Shown here piece by piece: positions 27,132-36,515 of a stretch of 64,000 nucleotides of DNA. Made by a program: the position numbers and the translations under genes. The DNA is from Shewanella ulleungensis. GTDB lineage: Bacteria > Pseudomonadota > Gammaproteobacteria > Enterobacterales > Shewanellaceae. The notes beneath the pieces were generated by a model. It worked only from the letters and a program-made list of their open reading frames with translations, searched no databases and had not been told where the DNA came from. Within the stretch, counting starts at the first letter, position 1. Each line of letters begins with the position of its first letter. Where the stretch lies: the NCBI RefSeq assembly GCF_014648315.1, contig NZ_BMQW01000002.1, positions 310,001 through 374,000 of the forward strand. Direction: 5' to 3'.

Positions 27132-28919
27132 TTAAATTGCGTTGGTTACTTTGTTTAACCATGCTAGCTCGTTGCCTTGCATTAATGGCGCAAGAGTTTG
27201 ACGTACTTTTTGTTGGTATTGATTAAACCAATTCACTTCAAAATCAGTTAATAATGACTTATCGATTAAGCGTGCATCCATTGGGATGTGAGTTAATGCG
27301 TCAAACTCATACATTTCGCGTTCAGCACCTTGCAATGCTTGGCAAGGTTGCACCGTGACGAGGTTCTCTATGCGAATACCAAAACCGTCGGCGCGGTAAT
27401 AGCCTGGCTCGTTTGACAACACCATGCCAGGTAACAGCGCAACGCCATTGACGTTTTTACCGATACGTTGGGGGCCCTCATGTACACTTAAAAAATGGCC
27501 TACACCATGGCCGGTGCCGTGATCATAATCAAAACCGTGTTGCCATAAATATTGGCGTGCAAAGGCATCAAGTTGCTGGCCCGAGGTGCCTTTAGGGAAA
27601 CGTGCTGTATCTAAAGCAATATGGCCTTTTAATACTAAGGTCACCATTTTTTTCTGCTCATCGGTTACTTTGCCAATGGCAATCGTGCGGGTGACATCGG
27701 TAGTGCCATCGATATATTGTGCGCCAGAGTCAACCAGATAAATGCTGTCCATGGTCATGGTACTTGGTGTGCCATTGTTATGATTGTAATGGCACATGGC
27801 TGCATTCGCGCCAGTAGCAGAAATAGTGTCAAAACTTGGCTCTCGATACAGTGGGTCTTGCAGTCTAAAACTCTCTAATTTATCTGCCAGTTGCGCTTCA
27901 TCGTGCATGATGTGTTGCTCTACTTGGCTGTCTAGCCAGGCTAAAAAGCGGCTAACCGCAACACCATCACGAATATGACAGGCGCGCATGCCCGCGAGTT
28001 CAGCGCTATTTTTTTGTGCTTTTGGTAAGGCGACAGGATCGGTCCCGACAATGAGTTTGGCTCCACCCTTTTGCGCTAATAATTGTGAGTAAGCATTGGC
28101 TGAATGAGGATCGGCTAATAGCTTAACGCCCTCCATTTTTGCGAGCGCGGTGGCGAGTTCTGCTTCATCTTTAAAACTGACTCCAGCACCAACATGCTCA
28201 GTAATGTTATTAGGCACTTTCGCTAAGTCAGTAAAAAAGGTCATATCGCCATTAGTGGATAATAAACCGCAGCCCAGTATGACCGGAAAGCGCGGTACAT
28301 CGTTACCGCGAATGTTAAGTAACCAGCAACATGAATCTAATGCTGCAATAAGCGCCATATCAGCACCTTGCTTTTTAACTAACGCCCCGATTTGTTGACG
28401 CTTTTCAACACTATTACGCCCAGCACCTTCATGACTAAATAACGTCATGGTGGATGCGGATGGCGCGGGGCGGTCTAACCAGCTTACATCAATCGGATTG
28501 TCATTCACTTCAACCAGATTAATTTGGGCTTTATCAAATTGTGCTTTAGTTTGTTGATACCAGGCAAGAGTATGTAAACGGCTGTCGATGCCCACGTTAG
28601 CTCCCGCCGGTAAGGTATCTATTAGCCAGTCGATTTGTGGGTCGTCGTACAGGCTTAAGTATTCAAACAAACTGCCATCTACTTGCTGGCGAACCTGCAC
28701 GGTATAACGCCCGTCGGTAAAAATGGCTGCGCGATCTTTTAGTACAATCGCCATACCTGCAGAACCGGTAAAACCAGTGGCCCAATGTAAACGCTCATTA
28801 CGCGCAGGCACGTATTCACCTAAGTATTCATCGGCACGGGGAATAATAAAGGCATCAATTTGATTCACTTCAAGTTGTTGGCGAATAGCATTTAGGCGTG
28901 TAGCAATAATATTGGACAT
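27132..28919 (-). CDS. Xaa-Pro aminopeptidase, long M24B type
   Basis: 595-aa metallopeptidase of the three-domain aminopeptidase P type (like eukaryotic XPNPEP1), longer than E. coli PepP (441 aa). Two creatinase-like N-terminal domains (about 1-300) precede the pita-bread catalytic domain. Metal ligands are visible: two Asp in LVDSGAQYIDGTTDVTRT, His in GTGHGVGHFLSVHEGP, and Glu in LSNEPGYY and RIENLV. It would remove N-terminal residues before proline in the cytoplasm. Divergent from a second, shorter M24 peptidase gene. Confidence 0.93.
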   Translation of the reverse strand: MSNIIATRLNAIRQQLEVNQIDAFIIPRADEYLGEYVPARNERLHWATGFTGSAGMAIVLKDRAAIFTDGRYTVQVRQQVDGSLFEYLSLYDDPQIDWLIDTLPAGANVGIDSRLHTLAWYQQTKAQFDKAQINLVEVNDNPIDVSWLDRPAPSASTMTLFSHEGAGRNSVEKRQQIGALVKKQGADMALIAALDSCCWLLNIRGNDVPRFPVILGCGLLSTNGDMTFFTDLAKVPNNITEHVGAGVSFKDEAELATALAKMEGVKLLADPHSANAYSQLLAQKGGAKLIVGTDPVALPKAQKNSAELAGMRACHIRDGVAVSRFLAWLDSQVEQHIMHDEAQLADKLESFRLQDPLYREPSFDTISATGANAAMCHYNHNNGTPSTMTMDSIYLVDSGAQYIDGTTDVTRTIAIGKVTDEQKKMVTLVLKGHIALDTARFPKGTSGQQLDAFARQYLWQHGFDYDHGTGHGVGHFLSVHEGPQRIGKNVNGVALLPGMVLSNEPGYYRADGFGIRIENLVTVQPCQALQGAEREMYEFDALTHIPMDARLIDKSLLTDFEVNWFNQYQQKVRQTLAPLMQGNELAWLNKVTNAI

Positions 28920-29151
28920 GATTTCTCCGTTGGAGGCGACTGATGAACTCAGCTCTGTAGAATGAAATACAATTATCGCAAGGGCTGCACAGGCCTTGCA
29001 AGCAAAGTCGCTAAGATTAGGTGGGCTAAAATTGTAAACTTATATTGTAAATAGATATTGTATGCATGGTAACAATATTAAGCAGACGGTATCCTTGTTC
29101 AGAATAAATGCTTCAATTAAACGAAATAAGAACAATAATAAAGGAAATGTT

Positions 29152-30366
29152 ATGACAATCGGTATTGGTGGCGTAAGTCCACAGCAAGCGTTAGCTAAAT
29201 TAACTCATATGGCTGACGGTGTTGCAGCAATAAGCGATGATGAATTTAATCAACGAATTTCGCGTGCACAACAGTTAATGGCGCAACATGGTCTAGATGC
29301 CATTTATGTCAATGCGGGTACTAATTTGTACTATTTTAGCGGCACACGTTGGTTTTCAAGTGAACGTATGGTTGGTGCGATTATTCCTGCAGTGGGCCAT
29401 ATTGAGTATATTGCCCCAGCTTTTGAACTGGATACTTTACAAGGGTATATGGCCATTAAAGGTCAAGTAAACACCTGGCATGAAGACCAAAGCCCTTATC
29501 AGTTGTTTACCAGTGTGCTCGACAACATGGGACTTAAGCAAGCTAAGATTGGCATAGATGAATCGACACCCTTTTTTATTAGCGATGGCATCGCTCAAGC
29601 GGCACCTCAACATCGACTTGTTAGCGCAACAACGGTTACCGCAGGTTGCCGAATGATTAAGTCAGTTGCCGAAATAGCCTTAATGCAACGTGCTAAGGAT
29701 ATGACGCTTGAAGTGCATAAAGCAGCGGCGAGTATATTGCGCGAAGGGATCACCACTACGGAAGTAGAGGATTTTATCGACCAGGCGCATTACGCCGTTG
29801 GCGCAATTAAAGGTTCGTATTTCTGTATTGTGTTATTTGGCGAAGACACGGCTTATCCGCATGGGGTTAAGTCGCCAAAATCATTAGCAGTTAACGACAC
29901 TGTGCTGATTGATACCGGCTGTCAGTTGCACGGTTATAACTCAGATATTACACGAACGTATGTATTTGGTGAGCCCAATGAGCGTCAACGCCAGTTATGG
30001 CAATTAGAGCAAGATGCACAAGTTGCAGCATTTAATGCCGCACAAATAGGCATTAAATGCTGTGATGTCGATGTTGCTGCGCGCAAGGTATTAGAAGCTG
30101 CGGGCTTTGGTCCTGGTTACAAGGTGCCAGGCTTACCACATCGCACTGGTCATGGTATTGGTTTAGATATTCATGAATGGCCGTATTTAGTGGGTAATGA
30201 TTCAACTTTACTTGCCAGTGGTATGTGTTTTAGTAACGAGCCGATGTTGTGTGTTCCGGGTGAGTTTGGTATTCGCCATGAAGACCATTTTTATATGACA
30301 GCGCAAGGGCCTAAGTGGTTTACCCAACCCGCTAAATCCATTGATGATCCGTTTTACTTAGGGTGA
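29152..30366 (+). CDS. M24-family Xaa-Pro peptidase
   Basis: 404 aa. Start taken at ATG 29152 (MTIGIGGVSPQQAL), which follows AAAGGAAATGTT; the in-frame ATG at 29062 adds 30 low-complexity Asn/Lys residues and has no good ribosome site. Creatinase N-domain (about 30-165), then the M24 fold with ligands DTGCQLHGYNSDITRTY, HRTGHGIGLDIHEW, SNEPML and RHEDHF. Proline dipeptidase or aminopeptidase P activity is expected; substrate not known. Followed by a good terminator. Confidence 0.9.
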   Translation: MTIGIGGVSPQQALAKLTHMADGVAAISDDEFNQRISRAQQLMAQHGLDAIYVNAGTNLYYFSGTRWFSSERMVGAIIPAVGHIEYIAPAFELDTLQGYMAIKGQVNTWHEDQSPYQLFTSVLDNMGLKQAKIGIDESTPFFISDGIAQAAPQHRLVSATTVTAGCRMIKSVAEIALMQRAKDMTLEVHKAAASILREGITTTEVEDFIDQAHYAVGAIKGSYFCIVLFGEDTAYPHGVKSPKSLAVNDTVLIDTGCQLHGYNSDITRTYVFGEPNERQRQLWQLEQDAQVAAFNAAQIGIKCCDVDVAARKVLEAAGFGPGYKVPGLPHRTGHGIGLDIHEWPYLVGNDSTLLASGMCFSNEPMLCVPGEFGIRHEDHFYMTAQGPKWFTQPAKSIDDPFYLG

Positions 30367-30396
30367 GCATAGGCTAAAGCTAATTTGTTGATACTA

Positions 30397-30421
30397 AAAA
30401 GCCTCCATCTCGGAGGCTTTT
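30397..30421. terminator. Bidirectional terminator
   Basis: AAAAGCCTCC / GGAGGCTTTT with an ATCTC loop, between the converging M24 peptidase and FKBP genes. Confidence 0.9.
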
Positions 30422-30446
30422 ATGTTGGTCAGCAGCACTACATAAA

Positions 30447-30917
30447 TTAATTAATTGCAAATAACTCAACATCAAATATTAGTACTGAACCACCTACAAT
30501 CTTGCCGGTTGAGCGGTTGCCGTAGGCGAGCTGGCTTGGGATAAAGAAGCGGAACTTGTCGCCCACACTCATCAATTGTACGCCTTCAGTCCACCCTTTA
30601 ATCACTTGACTCAAGCCAAAGCTAATGGTTTCGCCACGGTCAACCGAACTATCAAATACGGTGCCATCCACTAATGTTCCGTGGTAATGCACAGTCACTT
30701 TGCTGTTAGCTTTAGGATGTTCGGTGTTGTCCCCTTTGGTGAGGATTTCATATTGTAGCCCAGACAAGGTTTGCACTACGCCTTCGCGCTTGACGTTTTC
30801 AGCTAAAAATAGCTTACCTTTTTCAATATTTTCTTTTGCTGCTTTTGAGTTATTCATTTGGCTGAAAAAGTAAAATATCACGCCAGCAATGACCACAACG
30901 GCCAAAATCATACGCAT
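30447..30917 (-). CDS. FKBP-type peptidyl-prolyl isomerase, membrane-anchored
   Basis: 156 aa. An N-terminal hydrophobic segment (about residues 3-20) anchors or exports it, followed by a short helical linker and a full FKBP domain (about 45-153): VTVHYHGTLVDGTVFDSS, VIKGWTEGVQLM, RFFIPSQLAYG and LIFDVELF are the standard active-site strands. Probably a periplasmic folding helper of the FkpA/FklB/Mip kind. The start is ATG 30917 with GAGA upstream; the TTG at 30929 would add four residues. Confidence 0.92.
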   Translation of the reverse strand: MRMILAVVVIAGVIFYFFSQMNNSKAAKENIEKGKLFLAENVKREGVVQTLSGLQYEILTKGDNTEHPKANSKVTVHYHGTLVDGTVFDSSVDRGETISFGLSQVIKGWTEGVQLMSVGDKFRFFIPSQLAYGNRSTGKIVGGSVLIFDVELFAIN

Positions 30918-31026
30918 AATTGTTCTCAATAAAGTAAGTTTAGTGGCATGAGTTTACCGCAAAACGATTGGTGCTATCAAATATGCAAACTCTATTTTAG
31001 TCAGTGCGTTATTGTTTAATACCTTA

Positions 31027-31374
31027 TTACATTTGCACTGTGGTCAAATCAAAATAGACATAGCCTGCAGCGCTTATTATGGCAACATTAACCAAAATGC
31101 AGCACCACAATAGCCGAATAAAAGATTTCTTTTGGGTTTTATGGCGAAAATGAAATTGGCCTAACAGCGCCGCAGGCCAGCCGCCGAGTAACGCACAAAC
31201 CTGTAATGTTTTTTCACTGATGCGGCGTGAGTTTTTAATTGCCGCACGTTTATCGAGGTAATATAAGCTGATGGTCAGCAAGTTAATCGATAAAAATACA
31301 GCGGTTAGCCAAGGTTGAGTGAATAAGCTCACAATACTGATTACTGTTAACATTAGCCAAGCAAATTTGTTCAT
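31027..31374 (-). CDS. DUF1294 membrane protein
   Basis: 115 aa with three hydrophobic segments and the DUF1294 signature LDKRAAIKNSRRISEKTLQ, GGWPAALLGQ and FRHKTQKKSF (residues about 42-92). Often found fused to a cold-shock domain; here the cold-shock part is absent. Inner-membrane protein of unknown role. Confidence 0.85.
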   Translation of the reverse strand: MNKFAWLMLTVISIVSLFTQPWLTAVFLSINLLTISLYYLDKRAAIKNSRRISEKTLQVCALLGGWPAALLGQFHFRHKTQKKSFIRLLWCCILVNVAIISAAGYVYFDLTTVQM

Positions 31375-31446
31375 ATGTGCGTGTTCACTTTTATGATGAT
31401 GTCGTGGGTTAACATGCCGAGCAACTTATCTTAATATTTACAGAGT

Positions 31447-32595
31447 TCAGCTTTGCTTAAGCACTAAATATCGCCACAACTTTTCTAGTGGACCTTGTTT
31501 GAAATAACGTAAATACCAGTGTGCTAATAATAATTGTATTACGCTGTAAATCACTGCGATAGAGATATAACCATCTCTATCAAGCTGTTGCTGCCATTGT
31601 GGGGCAATATAACGTAACAGTATAATTCCGACAATGGACTGTAGAATATATAAACTGAATGCCAGCTTCCCGACGTTTTGCAGCGCGCTTAAACGCTGTG
31701 GGCTGTTGTTACACACCAAACAAATAACGTGGATATACACCAAAGCACAGGCGATAGCGCTTAGCAGTAATATCACGTCAGAGAGCGCCTCTAATAATGT
31801 ATTACCGCTAAAACTCAATACTGAATCGACTAACGACAAACTAACAGCCCAGAAGAGACATTGTCTTAGTAACTTGGGGTCTAATCCCTTGCTAAATATC
31901 TCGCGCTTATACAACGCCATACCGATTAACATTAGCCCAGCAATAAACCACATTAGCGTCAGTGGAATGACCGTCACCATGTAACTAAGCATCATAAAAT
32001 GTAGAAATAATTGGTCAGAATAGCTGCCAGTCCATGCCGATAATTGCTCAATAAATAGTGTAGAGTCACGAAGGTACACTTGGTCATCTGGGGTAAGCGA
32101 TATCAACGAAATAGGAATAAGTGACATAAAAATAAACCATTTAGCCTTCCTGATTAATGCATCTGCATCGAGGTAACGGTACTTAAAAGCCAATAATCCA
32201 CTGACGCCATAAGACAACAAAATATCGCCCGGGAAAATAAAAATCCCGTGGAAAATTCCAAATATAATCAGCCAATATAAGCGCCATTTTTGTTGTTTGA
32301 GAAATGGTTGGGACGCGTTAATCGTTAATTCAGATTGGTATTTTTGAAATTGAATTAACATACCCGCGCCAAACAACATTGCGAATAAGCTAAAGAAGCG
32401 TCCTTCTAGAAAAAAGTTACTGAACAGTTCAATAGCAATATCGCCAATAGGCTGTACAGCATGCGGCGCATAGCCATAAAAGCTATTACCCATAAAATAG
32501 ATATTTAAAAAGAAAATACCCAATACACCCACACCACGAATGGCATCAAGGTTGGCTAGACGTTGTGGTTTAGTCGAAGCAGATTGCTCGTCCAT
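31447..32595 (-). CDS. DUF418 (YeiB-type) membrane protein
   Basis: About 382 aa, with ten or so membrane helices. The N-terminal motif RLANLDAIRGVGVLGIFFLNI and the C-terminal DUF418 region (LQSIVGIILLRY, HWYLRYFKQGPLEKLWR) mark the YeiB family, a relative of acyltransferase-3 membrane enzymes. The start is set at ATG 32595 (MDEQSASTKP) because an extension to 32694 would read through the terminator of the upstream gene. Ribosome site is weak. Function unknown. Confidence 0.82.
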   Translation of the reverse strand: MDEQSASTKPQRLANLDAIRGVGVLGIFFLNIYFMGNSFYGYAPHAVQPIGDIAIELFSNFFLEGRFFSLFAMLFGAGMLIQFQKYQSELTINASQPFLKQQKWRLYWLIIFGIFHGIFIFPGDILLSYGVSGLLAFKYRYLDADALIRKAKWFIFMSLIPISLISLTPDDQVYLRDSTLFIEQLSAWTGSYSDQLFLHFMMLSYMVTVIPLTLMWFIAGLMLIGMALYKREIFSKGLDPKLLRQCLFWAVSLSLVDSVLSFSGNTLLEALSDVILLLSAIACALVYIHVICLVCNNSPQRLSALQNVGKLAFSLYILQSIVGIILLRYIAPQWQQQLDRDGYISIAVIYSVIQLLLAHWYLRYFKQGPLEKLWRYLVLKQS

Positions 32596-32680
32596 GTTAT
32601 TTGCACTGTTAATCGCAGAAGTCCTTTTGCAATAAGAGTTTAGAATATCAACGTTGCAGTTAATGTACCCGTGAGGCAAT

Positions 32681-32709
32681 AAAAAACCAAGCATTTTGCT
32701 TGGCTTTTT
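32681..32709 (-). terminator. Terminator of the prohibitin-like gene
   Basis: On the minus strand AAAAAGCCAAGC / GCTTGGTTTTTT, 60 bases past the SPFH gene stop codon. Confidence 0.85.
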
Positions 32710-32768
32710 ATGCTGTTAATCATGATTGAGGATTAAACATGCCTGCAATGCTGACTTGGCCGAGTTGA

Positions 32769-33653
32769 TTATTTTTTCTGTACTTCTAAAAACGGAATTG
32801 TACCCGTTGGTAACATAGTAGTTGGTAGTTTTCCGTCCCAACGCTCCGCTTTTGTCAGTTCAACTAGATTTTGGTTTTGCGCTAATGCTTCTGCACGAAT
32901 TTTAATTGCAGATGCTTCAGCATTACCTTTAATGCGAATACTTTCAGCTTCGGCAATGGCGCGGGCTAACTGTGAATCTGCTTCAGCCTGTGCTTGAGTG
33001 ACCGCTATTTGGGCGCTAACCCGTTCTTTTTCTAGATTCTGCAATTGAGTTTGCACTTCTACTTCGGCGCGCATTCTGTCTTCTACCGATTTTTCATACG
33101 CATTAGAAAAATCGATGTTTTCAATCTGTACCGAGGTAATGGTTACTGGGCCTTTAATTGACTTGGTAATGGCATCAGTTACATCAATACCAAACTTAAT
33201 ACGCTCTTGTACCGCAGAGATGGCGGTATATTTACCAAAGATGTTTTCAACTTGAGTCGGCACCTGGCGGTCGAGTAAGCGTGAAACCATAGAGTCGATG
33301 CCTTTAAACTTGGCATAGACTTCTTCAACACGATCAGGCGGTACGCTAAAGGTAACTGACGCGCGTAAGGTTGCTGGTTGTTGATCGCGGCTATACGCTT
33401 GTAATGCTTGATAGCTCGCAGTGTGGGTTTGAGTTGAGATTTTTACCACTGTGTCCATTAATGGAATTTTAAACCCAAGGCCTGGTTCTGCGGTATCGAT
33501 AATTTTACCGTTACGCAATAATACGCCGCGTTCGCCCTGATCGACGGTATACCAGCTGCCATATAGGCTGATCAGAAGGATCAGTAATATCGACACCGGA
33601 ATAATTTTACCTAGGTGATTATTGCTTACACTTGCGAGATCGTTTTTTAACAT
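32769..33653 (-). CDS. Prohibitin-family SPFH membrane protein
   Basis: 294 aa: one N-terminal membrane anchor (about residues 16-33), an SPFH/band-7 domain (about 35-190, VDQGERGVLLRNGKI ... GPVTITSVQIENIDFSNAYEKSVEDRM), then a coiled coil rich in Ala/Glu/Gln (about 190-265). Family members form ring scaffolds in the membrane that hold FtsH-type proteases or organise microdomains. No HflK/HflC partner gene is adjacent. Confidence 0.9.
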   Translation of the reverse strand: MLKNDLASVSNNHLGKIIPVSILLILLISLYGSWYTVDQGERGVLLRNGKIIDTAEPGLGFKIPLMDTVVKISTQTHTASYQALQAYSRDQQPATLRASVTFSVPPDRVEEVYAKFKGIDSMVSRLLDRQVPTQVENIFGKYTAISAVQERIKFGIDVTDAITKSIKGPVTITSVQIENIDFSNAYEKSVEDRMRAEVEVQTQLQNLEKERVSAQIAVTQAQAEADSQLARAIAEAESIRIKGNAEASAIKIRAEALAQNQNLVELTKAERWDGKLPTTMLPTGTIPFLEVQKK

Positions 33654-33696
33654 TATGCTTCCCTAGCAAAAAATAAAATGAATATGATTTTTATGA

Positions 33697-34227
33697 CTAT
33701 TTTTTAGGTTTTTCAGAAATCCACAGTTTAATGTGGCCTTGTACTACGACTACACCATTCGTGTCATAGGCTTTTACGTCGACTAACATATCACCAACTT
33801 GCCACTGCTCTGGTGTTACCTCTGCCACACACAGAATATCAGTCCCCGCTTTAGCGGTATAGTCAACTGACATCCCTTTAGGTATCCAACGTAAATGGGC
33901 TGGAATAGAAGCTTCGGCCATGGTGCCCATTGCCATTTCTAATCCATTACAAATCGCAATAACGTGCACGGTACCAATATGGTTTTGGACTTTTTTACGT
34001 TTTTTAATTAAACATTCACAACGATTAACTTTTAACTCGTTAATGTACGGATGAACCGTGCCAAAATAGGGCGCCATGCGTGCGACCATTTTAGAAAAAA
34101 TATGCTTACCGAAAGGGTATGAGGTCACTTTTTTGTACAGTGACATGACTTTATTAGGTTTTGTAGGTGTCATTTTTAAACTCGCGTTATGCTCTGAATT
34201 GGTTCTCTGGTCGGATGAGATTAACAT
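33697..34227 (-). CDS. DUF4442 hotdog-fold protein (thioesterase-like)
   Basis: Up to 176 aa. The hotdog-fold core is visible: MVARMAPYFGTVHPYINELK, NHIGTVHVIAICNGLEMAMGTMAE (the helix carrying the catalytic-type Asn/Glu) and GMSVDYTAKAGTDI. The DUF4442 family groups with acyl-CoA thioesterases; substrate unknown. The start may be ATG 34227 (AAGG eight bases upstream) or the later ATG 34173 (MTPTKPNK). Divergent from the DUF368 gene. Confidence 0.8.
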   Translation of the reverse strand: MLISSDQRTNSEHNASLKMTPTKPNKVMSLYKKVTSYPFGKHIFSKMVARMAPYFGTVHPYINELKVNRCECLIKKRKKVQNHIGTVHVIAICNGLEMAMGTMAEASIPAHLRWIPKGMSVDYTAKAGTDILCVAEVTPEQWQVGDMLVDVKAYDTNGVVVVQGHIKLWISEKPKK

Positions 34228-34326
34228 TGTTGTAACCTTGGGTGAAGTGCTAGATACTCTTTTTCATCGCTCATTTGCTTGGCGACAGGTATAATTTTAC
34301 CAGTGCTGAATATTTAAGGATAAATT

Positions 34327-35262
34327 TTGAAATCGAACTTGTTGTTGAATTATATCAAAGGTATGGCCATGGGAGCTGCCGATGTGGTGCCGGGTGTTTC
34401 TGGTGGGACGATTGCCTTTATTACCGGAATTTTAGATCCACTTTTAGACGGTATCCGCAAAATCAATTTATCTTTGTTTGGCATTATTAAGCAACAAGGT
34501 ATTAAAGCTGCCTTTATGCACATTAATGGGCCATTTTTGTTGTGTGTTTTTGGTGGCATATTAACCAGTATTTTTACTTTGGCTAAGTTGATCTCGTGGT
34601 TATTAGCCACTCATCCAATTCCGGTATGGTCGTTCTTTTTTGGGTTAATTATTTACTCTGTTGTACACATGGTTAAGCAGGTTGAGCGATATACTGCGTT
34701 GCGCATAGTGATGTTTATCCTCGGAGTGACTTTTGCGTGGGCGATTACGGTGTTGCACCCTATTGAAATGCAGATTACCTACCTTAATTTCTTCTTTTGT
34801 GGCTCAATTGCGATATGTGCAATGATTTTACCGGGAATTTCTGGCAGCTTTATTTTGCTGTTACTTGGTATGTATCCTGCGGTGCTTGCAGCGGCAAAAG
34901 GATTCGATATTATTTATCTAGCGTGTTTTGCCGCGGGTGCTGCCATCGGTCTGCTTAGTTTTAGCCATGTGCTATCGGCGCTGTTACGCAAGTTTCATGA
35001 TGCTACAGTGTTGTTTTTAACAGGGCTGATGCTCGGTACACTAGGTAAAATTTGGCCCTGGAAAGAAGTGATTAGCTGGCGTGAAAATAGTAAAGGCGAA
35101 CAAGTGCCTTTGTTGGAGCAAAACTTATCGCCGTTTCAGTTTGAACAAGTCACAGGTGAACCATCGCAAATCGTTATGGCCATCGTGTTTGCGTTAGTCG
35201 GCATTGGCTTGGTTTGGGGTCTTGAGTACGTAGGTCATAAAGCTAAAATGCAAGCGGTTTAA
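34327..35262 (+). CDS. DUF368 polyprenyl-phosphate transporter family (PopT/UptA-like)
   Basis: 311 aa with eight or so membrane segments. It begins at TTG 34327 with AAGGAT upstream. The signature GAADVVPGVSGGTIAFITG (about residues 17-35) and its internal echo ICAMILPGISGSFILLLLGMYP (about 160) are the paired re-entrant motifs of DUF368. In Vibrio and Staphylococcus, DUF368 proteins recycle undecaprenyl phosphate across the membrane for cell-wall synthesis. I infer the same job here. Confidence 0.88.
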   Translation: MKSNLLLNYIKGMAMGAADVVPGVSGGTIAFITGILDPLLDGIRKINLSLFGIIKQQGIKAAFMHINGPFLLCVFGGILTSIFTLAKLISWLLATHPIPVWSFFFGLIIYSVVHMVKQVERYTALRIVMFILGVTFAWAITVLHPIEMQITYLNFFFCGSIAICAMILPGISGSFILLLLGMYPAVLAAAKGFDIIYLACFAAGAAIGLLSFSHVLSALLRKFHDATVLFLTGLMLGTLGKIWPWKEVISWRENSKGEQVPLLEQNLSPFQFEQVTGEPSQIVMAIVFALVGIGLVWGLEYVGHKAKMQAV

Positions 35263-35287
35263 GCGTAAAAGCTAATCGTTATCTTGT

Positions 35288-35315
35288 AAAAAGCAGAACA
35301 TATGTTCTGCTTTTT
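35288..35315 (+). terminator. Terminator of the DUF368 gene
   Basis: AAAAAGCAGAAC / GTTCTGCTTTTT with an ATAT loop and more T's, 25 bases past the stop codon. Confidence 0.93.
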
Positions 35316-35532
35316 TTATGCCCATCATATTATCCTTTGCTATCATTTTGTGTTGTTATAGATACTTCTACTCGATAATCTGAGTATTACTTCAAATTTT
35401 AATCAAAACATATGATAAATAATGAACTTAATTGATTTCATTTTCGTATCATCAGCCATAATAAATATTCGATTTATCATTAAATTATTTGCCAATCATA
35501 GGCAAAACTCATTCGGTCCGGGAGTGTAATAC

Positions 35533-36495
35533 ATGCCAGATACAGTCGTATTTGTACCAGAAAAAATCCAAATTGGGATCAGCAGTTGCTTATTGGGCAA
35601 TCAAGTTCGTTTTGATGGCGGCCATAAAAACTCTTACTACTGCAAACAAGAGATTGAACCATTTTTTGAATACACCACAGTTTGTCCTGAAATGGCAATT
35701 GGCATGGGGGCGCCACGCAAAAGTATTCGTCAAATCCGCGATGGCGACATTGTGCATATTCGCAGTGCTGATGGGTCGTTAGACGTTACCGATAAACTTA
35801 ATGAATATTCTAGAAGCAAAGTAGAAGAGCTCGACTATTTAGGCGGTTATATTTTATGTGCAAAGTCACCAACCTGCGGAATGGAACGAGTAACCGAATA
35901 CAAAATTGGTACTAATAATGGTAGTAAGACAGGCGTGGGTGTTTTTGCAAAAATATTAATGGAGCGTTACCCATTCTTGCCTGTTGAGGAAGAAGGGCGT
36001 TTGCATGATCTACCTATACGGGAAAACTTTTTCACTCGTGTATTTGCCTACAACGACTGGCGAAAAATGAACCAGTCTGGCCTAACTAAACACAAACTCA
36101 TGCAGTTTCATTCGCGTTACAAATATTTGCTCATGGCTCATAGCCCTAAATGGTATCGCGAGTTAGGGCCAATATTAGCCGACATTCAAGATCTAGAACA
36201 AACCGCACAGCAGTATTTCGAAGGTTTTATGACGGCGCTGAAAATCATTGCCACGCGTAAAAACCACACCAGTACACTGCAGCATATTCAAGGGTATTTT
36301 AAGAAGCAATTAACCGCGGACCAAAAAGAAGAATTGAGCGAATCGATTTTAAAATACCGCCAAGGAATGTTGCCTTTACTAGTACCTATTACCTTAATTA
36401 ACCATTATGTACGAGAGTTTCATACTCCGTATATTCAAGAGCAAGTCTATTTGAATCCGCATCCTGAAGCGCTTAAGCTCCGTTATGCTTATTAG
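35533..36495 (+). CDS. DUF523-DUF1722 fusion protein (YbgA/TudS type)
   Basis: 320 aa. N-terminal DUF523 (about residues 10-165) has the cysteines SSCLLG, TVCPEM and KSPTCG that hold a [4Fe-4S] cluster in the thiouracil desulfidase TudS. The C-terminal DUF1722 (about 190-315) matches E. coli YbgA (FHSRYKYLLMAHSPKWYRELG). Expected role: removing sulphur from damaged or modified thiobases, though this long form is uncharacterised. It is 20 bases upstream of photolyase, the same pairing as ybgA-phr in E. coli, hinting at a link with nucleobase damage. Confidence 0.87.
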   Translation: MPDTVVFVPEKIQIGISSCLLGNQVRFDGGHKNSYYCKQEIEPFFEYTTVCPEMAIGMGAPRKSIRQIRDGDIVHIRSADGSLDVTDKLNEYSRSKVEELDYLGGYILCAKSPTCGMERVTEYKIGTNNGSKTGVGVFAKILMERYPFLPVEEEGRLHDLPIRENFFTRVFAYNDWRKMNQSGLTKHKLMQFHSRYKYLLMAHSPKWYRELGPILADIQDLEQTAQQYFEGFMTALKIIATRKNHTSTLQHIQGYFKKQLTADQKEELSESILKYRQGMLPLLVPITLINHYVREFHTPYIQEQVYLNPHPEALKLRYAY

Positions 36496-36515
36496 GTCGA
36501 GTGTTGGTGAGTAAT